Below, one piece after another: positions 57,051 through 64,000 of a stretch of 64,000 nucleotides of DNA (positions are counted from its first letter, which is position 1; each line of letters starts with the position of its first letter). Source of the DNA: Limnoperna fortunei (taxonomy: Eukaryota > Mollusca > Bivalvia > Mytilida > Modiolidae). The notes under the pieces are model-generated. The model was given only the letters and a program-made list of their open reading frames with translations, had not been told where the DNA came from and searched no databases. The stretch covers positions 42,795,899 through 42,859,898 of the forward strand of contig OX104125.1 in NCBI GenBank assembly GCA_944474755.1. Direction: 5' to 3'. The translations under genes and the position numbers were made by a program.

Positions 57051-57126
57051 ACACTGGAAATAATGAATTTACAACAATTCCAAATGGACAAAGGATAAGA
57101 TGTAATAAAGATGATTACATTGGGAT
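57051..57126 (+). CDS. Cadherin-like gene, exon 4
   Basis: Acceptor TATCTTGTAG, donor GGGAT|GTAAGT, phase 1 to 2. The junction codon plus peptide reads NTGNNEFTTIPNGQRIRCNK DDYIG, completing the module started in exon 3. The acceptor's polypyrimidine/branch region overlaps the end of an inverted-repeat arm. Confidence 0.65.
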
Positions 57127-57776
57127 GTAAGTAACCTCATACCATTAGAACAGATACAATAGAATTATTGTCGCCTAATACAGCCACAATAAAACATCTG
57201 TCGTCCATCTTAATGCTGTTTGTTGCAAATGTCCTTATATAACACAATTTAGGTATTTGCCTCTAAGCTACTTTAATTTACTAGTATTTGTTTGTGTCCA
57301 TCTTTATTGTGGCTTTGTGGCATATACAGTCTATTTGAAATCATAAGTCCTATGTTTGTCAATCCCAAATACCGGTACAGAGCCCGGTTTTGCTGATGGG
57401 TCAAATTTCTTAGAAACTATAACCACTATTTGCATCTAAAAAGGAATGAAAGTAATATCAAAATACCGAACACCTATGAAACTGTCAAAAAGACAATCCA
57501 CAAATCAGTCAGAGAAACCGATACACTCCAGAACCAACAACCAAACGTATAGTAACTACAGCAATGGTCCTGACTTGGTACAGGCATTTCAAAAGAAATG
57601 GAATATCATAATTATGCAATCAAATATCGTATTCTTTTTATTGCGGGTATCTAATTTTTGTTTTTTTTCGCAGTCATCAGCGTTCCGCGAAAATACAATC
57701 TCGTTCTCGTGAAAATATTTAATAGTTATACAAGATTTTTACAGAAATACTTACTCGCTAATATTGAAAACCACTT

Positions 57777-57865
57777 TAAGGTATCCGACACCACAATTGA
57801 AGTTATCGTTTAATTTTATTTTTCGACCATAAAATACAGCTTTATCAAATCAATATATTTTTGTT
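57777..57865 (+). mobile_element. 'GGTATCCG' MITE, copy D, 5' third only
   Basis: TTTAAGGTATCCGACACCAC, AATTGAAGTTATCGTTTAAT and AAATACAGCTTTATCAAATC, then unrelated sequence. Confidence 0.75.
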
Positions 57866-58134
57866 TTGCACCTTGTAAACATGCGCAATTTCTGGATAAA
57901 AAAATTTCCAACAGCTCATCAATCATAAAGCAACATGAATTTTATTTTTTTAAAATATTTATTACAATTAATAGACTGCGTATGAAAACGTATGTGGTTA
58001 AAGACATATTTAAACACTGAGAATTAGCTGTTCACTTGCTGTTGGGTACTAGTAACTATTACTTTTCTGATATTTACTCCTTCATTTAATTGTTTACTCT
58101 CGCTAAAATATTAATTATTATATTCTGCATACAG

Positions 58135-58298
58135 CTTTGCCGCCGGAAGTTTTCCAATTACAAATAGTGATGAAAACAATGGTCATGACAGGTACAAAAT
58201 GTCACCAATAACGGCACCAATGACGTCACCATTTTCTTGGTCAAATGCCAATAATGCAGATCAGGATTATGCTATTAATTCGTTTGTTACCCAAGTAG
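58135..58298 (+). CDS. Cadherin-like gene, exon 5
   Basis: Acceptor TTCTGCATACAG, phase 2 in. Peptide FAAGSFPITNSDENNGHDRY, KMSPITAPMTSPFSWSNANN, ADQDYAINSFVTQV. The GTAG|GTACTT donor (end 58298, phase 1) joins exon 6 in frame. The stronger-looking CAA|GTAGGT (end 58294) would not, so the later site is chosen. Probably a linker leading to the first cadherin-like repeat. Confidence 0.65.
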
Positions 58299-58462
58299 GT
58301 ACTTCATTAAATGTTATGAAGAGATTTTTTATTGTTTTACCATTGTTTTGCATTGTATTAAATAATTTTATTTTACCTGACACCTTTATTAATTGAAAAA
58401 GGAGTAGTAATGCCTGCCTCTAAGTAAACACCTGTCGAGTTACATGTCAACTTTTCAACATT

Positions 58463-58739
58463 TTAAGGTATCCGACCCACAATTGATGTTACCGTTTAAT
58501 TTTATTTGTCGTCCAAGAAATACAGCTTTATTAAATCAATGTATTGCTATTTAATGATAAAAATAAAATATATTATATAACTTGAGTCAATGTTCACAAT
58601 TTTCAGGAAAAAAAATTAGTTACTCAAATAGTATTTCCGATGTTTGCCGAAGATTACCGAGGTCTGCTCCATTGAAAAACAATGGACATCCGGGACACCA
58701 AATATGATCACGTGGTCAATTATGGTCCGGATACCTTAA
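58463..58739 (+). mobile_element. 'GGTATCCG' MITE, copy E, complete
   Basis: Starts TTAAGGTATCCGACCCACAA and ends GGTCCGGATACCTTAA, with all landmark blocks in order. Lies in intron 5. It is almost the same length as copies A and B. The frame across its right edge (58682-58903) is fortuitous. Confidence 0.88.
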
Positions 58740-59342
58740 CAAAACCGTTCGTCGATAACAACTCCGGTGTATGGCAACTTGTACGTTATCCTATATCCTA
58801 CGATTCCAGTTTTGTAGACCGGTCATTGTTTTACATAGTAAAAGCAAAATCCAGGAATATGAAAGACAACCTGACTCAGCACAAATGTTCGATGTATATT
58901 TGAAACAATTGTTCTGATGATTCTATACTACGCATCCTTGAATCCGGCACTATAGTTTACGATATATTTTTTTTAACTTTTGTTACTTCGCGTTTAATTT
59001 AAGTATATACAGTTTACATGGATTAACATAATTATCAAATTGAATAATTTTTATATAATAAAAACAAATATAGTTCATTATTTGTTGATTGATTAGAGTA
59101 TAACAAAAATACTAATGTTATGTTTTAAAGGATACCGATTTCAAATATAAGTAAACAGTTACTTATTATAGATTACTATAACATTTTTGCTATCTTCATA
59201 CACAATTTGTTTTCGCGATACATTTATGAATGAAAGACGTTATATTTACTAGTCTAAAATTATTTTAATACGAAACATTAAATATAAAAAGGTCGTTTTC
59301 AGTGTTTATCGTAGATAAAGAAAGATGTGTTTTTACTATCAG

Positions 59343-59528
59343 GTCAAATACCAACAATTTATCCAGTAAGTGACGTCACTTATTACAATGACGAAATATA
59401 CGTTGGAATGTTTCTAGCACGAGCTTTGGTATGGGATGATGATATTGAAGACCAAAATAGCCTTGTACTGACCATAGATTCAATCACCAATAACGGCCTT
59501 AACTATTTTGATATGGTTACAGGCACAA
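59343..59528 (+). CDS. Cadherin-like gene, exon 6 (first half of repeat 1)
   Basis: Acceptor TTACTATCAG, donor CACAA|GTAAGA, phase 1 to 1. Peptide GQIPTIYPVSDVTYYNDEIY, VGMFLARALVWDDDIEDQNS, LVLTIDSITNNGLNYFDMVT. It starts like a cadherin repeat (xxPxIY...) with an acidic DDDIED cluster where cadherins place a calcium-binding DxD. This is the most diverged of the three repeats. Confidence 0.72.
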
Positions 59529-59764
59529 GTAAGACTATTACTTTTCAAGAATAATTAGAATCACAGATATAGATACGGAAACATGCACATACTATAATTC
59601 TTATAGACAAACTGAAGGTAAAATCATTAGTCTTTATACTTAATGCACATATTTGTTAGCCAGGTAAGTGCAACACTGGTTACGGGATCATGCAAGACTA
59701 CCTGCAAACAAATGGATGATTGTATAGGCATGGCTGATTAAGACTACCTTGAAGACTAGCATTA

Positions 59765-60112
59765 TAGGGACATGTTTATGACAGGCACATAAATACAGCC
59801 ATATTTAAGACTAATGTTTATGAACGGCACATACTTACATGTATAGCCCTATATAAGACTAATGTTTATGAACTGCACATAATTTTAGCCATATTTAAGA
59901 CTAATGTTTATGAATGGCAGATAATTACAGCAACATTTAAGACTTATGTTTATGAACGGCACATAATTATAGCCATATTTAAAACTAATGTTTATGAACG
60001 GCACATAATTACAGCCATATTTAAGCTAAATTTTATGAACGGCACATAATTACAGGAATATTTAAGACTATTGTTCATAAACGGCACATAATTATTGCCA
60101 TATTTAATCAGC
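59765..60112. repeat. 42-bp tandem repeat in intron 6
   Basis: About 8 units of CTAATGTTTATGAACGGCAC ATAATTATAGCCATATTTAA GA. Starts at 59811, 59859, 59901, 59943 and 59985 show a 42-bp step and one 48-bp unit. Confidence 0.9.
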
Positions 60113-60372
60113 ACACGTAAGACTGATCACAAATAAATAAACACATAATATATACATGTACAAGTACATTTAATAATAGAGACATGTAAGAACGATCATA
60201 AATGCCTATTATCCAACCATATATACACGACCTTTGATTCGTTTTTATTACGTTGGACAAAAAAATTTAAAGTGTTTGCAGAAAGTTTTAACAACGCAAG
60301 ACCAAGTTAAAACTAAAATGGAGCTTTTGTACTCTAGTTGTGTATTTATACATATTATATACATTATTTTAG

Positions 60373-60488
60373 GCAATGTAACAATGAAAGTATTGGCACC
60401 TGTAAAATCGTATGTAGTTACGTGGAAAGTAGAGGACATGTGTTCTCAGTCATCAACCAGATCATTTACAATACAAATTTTAAACAGG
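60373..60488 (+). CDS. Cadherin-like gene, exon 7 (second half of repeat 1)
   Basis: Acceptor CATTATTTTAG, donor AACAGG|GTAAGT, phase 1 to 0. Peptide SNVTMKVLAPVKSYVVTWKV, EDMCSQSSTRSFTIQILNR. The Y-x-V-x-W-x-V-x-D and terminal I-x-I-L-N strands match the end of a cadherin repeat. The usual DxNDN linker is replaced by EDMCSQSS. Confidence 0.75.
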
Positions 60489-60780
60489 GTAAGTTTTATA
60501 TTCATAAAATGTTATTTTTGACGATTAAAGAATATTATTGATTTTAAAATATTTAGATTGAAAGTTTGAGGAGATTTAATTTGGCGATAAGTCATAGAAA
60601 TACACATTTCTGGTGTACGCAATGCTTGTAGCTCGTTGATTAGGTTGGTCTAGATATTTACTTCAATGTGTATCACAAAACGTGTATAGCTATCAAATTT
60701 CTGTCTTGTGCTACTAAGAAGTATTTTCTAAGCATATAAGGAGATTCAACATGTATTTCACGGTTTTCGTTTTTTAACAG

Positions 60781-60952
60781 CTTCCGGTTATCCACAATCT
60801 CCCGGCAACTATCAGCATTTCAGAGGATACACTAGGAAATGTCTTGATATATACCATAAATGCAACAGACACTGTTACAGATCCCTTGACATGTACAATG
60901 ACTGCTGGAAACACCAATGTATTCACTGTGAAAACTATATCACCAACGACAA
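60781..60952 (+). CDS. Cadherin-like gene, exon 8 (first half of repeat 2)
   Basis: Acceptor TTTTTTAACAG, donor ACAA|GTAAGT, phase 0 to 1. Peptide LPVIHNLPATISISEDTLGN, VLIYTINATDTVTDPLTCTM, TAGNTNVFTVKTISPTT. PVIxxLPxTxSISED...I-x-A-T-D is the classical N-terminal half of a cadherin repeat. Confidence 0.82.
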
Positions 60953-61356
60953 GTAAGTGTGTACCACTTGGATTATGAAAAAATTGTCAGATTGAAAATG
61001 TGCACTTTAGGAGGAAGCATGTAGGAAATGCTTAGTTTTAGTGGGGTTCGTGTCACTCACATGTGCGTGTGGTTTTGTGGGTTTTTGTGTTGTGTGTCTA
61101 TTTTTATTTGTTTCCTTTTTATTTAACAGGATTAGTACTGGAGGAGAACTAAAGAATTAATACTAAGTATAAGCAAATTAAACTCGATATTTTTTTCATT
61201 TAACTGGATTATTGAAGGGGGAGAAGTAAAAAGTTAATACCAAATATTAGCAAATTAAACTCGACGTTGCATCCAAAAACCAAAATTACCTAACGTAAAT
61301 ATTCGGCTTCTATATGTGTTTTTATATCTGTATTTTACACCTAATTGTGTTTTAAG

Positions 61357-61490
61357 CTTCTGGTGTTTATACTAAAACTGGTGCTGTTTTCGACTACGAT
61401 ATTACAAACAGTTACACAGTCACGGTCCAGTGTACAGACAGTAATGATAATGTCAAAGGCGACTTAACAATCAATTTGATTCGAAACGAG
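61357..61490 (+). CDS. Cadherin-like gene, exon 9 (second half of repeat 2)
   Basis: Acceptor TTGTGTTTTAAG, donor AACGAG|GTAAGC, phase 1 to 0. Peptide TSGVYTKTGAVFDYDITNSY, TVTVQCTDSNDNVKGDLTIN, LIRNE. FDYD-x-Y-x-V-x-V-x-CTDSNDN carries the cadherin LDYE-like and DxNDN-type calcium motifs. Confidence 0.85.
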
Positions 61491-62004
61491 GTAAGCCAGC
61501 AAATAGTCTGTTTATTATTATTAACCTTATAATCTAGGACAAAATTCAAGCAAAAAATGCTTCCATTTACAAAGTCATACGTGTATCAAATAATATTATA
61601 ATATGTGATAGGAAGATAATTGAATAAATTCTTTCTCTTATAGGTATTTGCAAAAACAACTTCTCTGAAGTTTTTATGTATATTAAATTTGTTTTTGGTT
61701 GTTGGTAGCCGAAATTTCTATTCGTTTGGTAAATCTATATGTAGATTACTGGCGTACAAATAATCGTGCTGTGTGGTTGAACCCGAGGGTAAGGTGTGCT
61801 CCACTGAAACTTAAACAGACAAGACTTACTAGTACCATTGTGTTACTATGCCAGTAATCTGCTACCTCATCTCAATTGAACTCAGTAACAGTATAGTCTT
61901 AACTAAGAACAAATTAATATAATTAATATAGCTTAAAACTTATCCATACTGATGTAAGTATACGATATCTATTTTATGATATGTCACCACTACTTTACTT
62001 TCAG

Positions 62005-62173
62005 CCACCGGTAATACACAGCTTACCCAATACTACAAGTATTTCAGAAGATTTATCGACACGGACGTTACTTCATACTATCAACGTAACGGATCCCACT
62101 AATGACGCAATTACCTGTGTATTAAATACCAATAACAATTTATTTGAGGTTGCTAAAATAACACCGTCATCTG
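62005..62173 (+). CDS. Cadherin-like gene, exon 10 (first half of repeat 3, last visible exon)
   Basis: Acceptor ACTTTACTTTCAG, donor TCTG|GTAAGT, phase 0 to 1. Peptide PPVIHSLPNTTSISEDLSTR, TLLHTINVTDPTNDAITCVL, NTNNNLFEVAKITPSSG. It is closely parallel to exon 8 in length (169 vs 172 nt), phase and sequence, as expected from exon-pair duplication. No phase-1 partner exon was recognised before the window ends, so the gene continues beyond 64000. Confidence 0.83.
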
Positions 62174-63778
62174 GTAAGTTCTCCTTAGACTCGTCCGCGC
62201 CTTTAATAAGTTTTGCTATAGATACAACTTTCCGTCGAAAAATATTCGTTTGCAAATATGGTTGCAGATAATTTTCCCAATTTTTAATTCAGTGTACAGT
62301 GAACGTGCTACGATGATTTTTGATACACCTATTAATGACTAGTGGTATATGATACTCATCTATTTTAATCAACCAAAAAACTCACAGTCTACAGTGATGG
62401 AAGCGGGAGGTTTGACATATTATAAAACCTGGTTTAACCCACCATTTCTTTTGAAATTCATTTACCAAGTCAGGACCATTGCTGTAGTTGTTTTATGTTG
62501 GTTGTTGGTTCTGGAGTTTGCCGGTTTCTCGGACTTTGATTTGTGGATTGTCGGTTTTCAATATTTTGTTATTACCTTCATTTACAATAATACTCCTCGT
62601 AAGGCTGTAATGAATAATATGCCAATAACAGTTCACCTGCTTCAAGCTTTATAAAAGAAGGTAATACACAATACCGAAACTCAAGAAAACTGCCAAAGAG
62701 GACAATCCACAATTCAAAGTCCAAGAAAAAGGCAAAATTAAAAACAATAAGTTCGATTATGTCCGCATTGTAGTATGTAAGATTGAAACACACCATAAGT
62801 TTCAAAACTTGTACTGTTAGTAAATGTTAGATTTAATTTGAAATGTAGTATACAATTACCTATTAAGCTGGGTAGTGTGAATAGCACACCCCTGTGACGT
62901 TGTCTCATATGGCGTGGTTTGTTATTTTTAACATATACGGTATACGTTTCTTGCGGGTATCAAATTTTTGCTTTTTGCACTCCCATTGGTGATCCGAGTA
63001 AAATCCCTCATTATATTTTGCTAACTAGTTATTAATAAATACAGAAATACTAACTTGATAAAATTGAATACTGCTATAAAAAGAGTTTCCATTTTGTGGG
63101 ACATACGCGAAAAAATAGTCCTGTACGGTATTCCATAATATACAAGATAAATACTATTGCTTATATAGCCGAAACGAAAATGTCTATGTTGATATCTCGA
63201 TATCCCAGTAAAGCTTGTAGTGAAGTAACTGTATACGGTAAGAATTTATTAACAAATTAAACAAACAAATTTGTGCATTAAAACCTTTAATAGTTTGAAA
63301 TATGTGCATTAAATCTTCAAGACAATCCATTCATACTAGCAAGATTGATCCAGTCCAATGTTTTACAACTTTTAACATATAGAAAATTTAAAATGATATT
63401 CCAGGTTCTAACATTTCTCACAGTTCTTATGCTTTTACTTGCCACGAATACCTGTGTATTTAAATAACTCGGTATTTAAAGAACATATAAAACCTCATGA
63501 TGTTCTAAATAGCAAGTGTTTACCTGAAAGGTTGAAATTAGTTGTAGCGCAATTGTCTTTGATACACCAAACTTTAATAAGAAATTTAACTAATCTGCAT
63601 TAGGAATAAAAACATAATTTTAGGGAGTATTTGGTTTTTGTACAGACTAAATTACGCAGTATCAGGTGAGCCTGCAGTCTCACATCATAAGTTATAAAGT
63701 CTTTAACAAAAACAAAATGTCCTATATTCCTTTTATTAGTACCCTATAAATTTGGTGATGAATGCCAACACGTTGTGA
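62174..63778. other. Intron 10, open-ended
   Basis: No exon with cadherin second-half motifs found. Only chance frames (62349-62654). Confidence 0.4.
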
Positions 63779-64000
63779 GGGCCTCGGTGGCCGAGTGGTT
63801 AAGGTAGTTCGTCTACTATTGATCACGTGGTCTGTCAACACTGAGGTTGTGGGGGTTCGAGTCTCGCTGCGGGCAGGGTGTACTCGACTGCAATCTTAAT
63901 TGACAAGGATTGCCAGTTTTCCTACCGCAGGTCGGTGGTTATCTCCGGATACTCCGGCTTCCTCCCCAATAAAAACTGGACGCCATGATATAGCTAAAAC
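63779..64000 (+). repeat. tRNA-headed SINE cut by the window end
   Basis: GGGCCTCGGTGGCCGAGTGG head, GGGGGTTCGAGTC B box, AATTGACAAGGATTGCCAGT, CTCCGGATACTCCGGCTTCC and GACGCCATGATATAGCTAAA up to the last base. Confidence 0.92.

Noticed and set aside
58682..58903. Frame with NNSGVWQLVRYPISYDSSFV as an additional exon
   Set aside because: It starts inside a MITE, ends in a stop, has no donor, and exon 5 joins exon 6 in phase without it.

Overview
The window looks like genomic DNA from a bivalve mollusc, most likely a mussel-like (mytilid) species; the genus is inference. It is AT-rich and intron-rich with canonical GT-AG splice sites. It is saturated with mollusc-type repeats, chiefly a tRNA-headed SINE whose 3' core reads CTCCGGGTACTCCGGCTTCC. 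No bacterial features, tRNA genes, rRNA genes or CRISPR arrays are visible.

Layout. 1-15 kb: intergenic DNA rich in mobile elements. It holds SINEs, two TTAA-flanked piggyBac-type elements (5.03-6.86 kb and 7.03-8.73 kb; the second keeps the N-terminal half of a spliced transposase), and the 3' end of a LINE (10.65-11.88 kb). 15.4-30.1 kb: first exon of a THAP zinc-finger gene (+), a SAP-domain first exon (-) facing it and sharing an identical 18-bp leader, a 59/62-bp tandem array, and zinc-binding exons near 28.6 and 29.3-30.1 kb that may belong downstream of the THAP exon. 30.4-41.0 kb: a large composite repeat bounded by imperfect inverted ends. Its 186-bp internal tandem repeat was split by a 2.2-kb solo-LTR-like insertion with an exact ATAT duplication, by a 146-bp-period array element, and by an insert carrying a 174-bp near-perfect palindrome. 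41-48 kb: remnants of a MULE-like transposase and a reverse transcriptase, a TA-flanked inverted-repeat element, SINEs and a 37-bp minisatellite.

48.4 kb to the window end: the one convincing host gene, read on the + strand. It has a signal-peptide exon followed by nine further exons whose splice phases all agree (1348 coding nt, at least 449 residues, running off the window). The product is a secreted or membrane-anchored cadherin-like protein. It has a short Trp/Cys-rich N-terminal segment, a CCGxxxxWEFY...QVWR domain, and then cadherin-type repeats, each encoded by a pair of exons. Its introns carry many MITEs, SINEs and inverted repeats, some within 15 nt of splice sites.

No operon-like or defence-like system was recognised. 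The unusual content is structural: nested, datable transposon insertions; interleaved palindromes beside a splice acceptor; and a shared inverted leader joining two chromatin-type DNA-binding exons.
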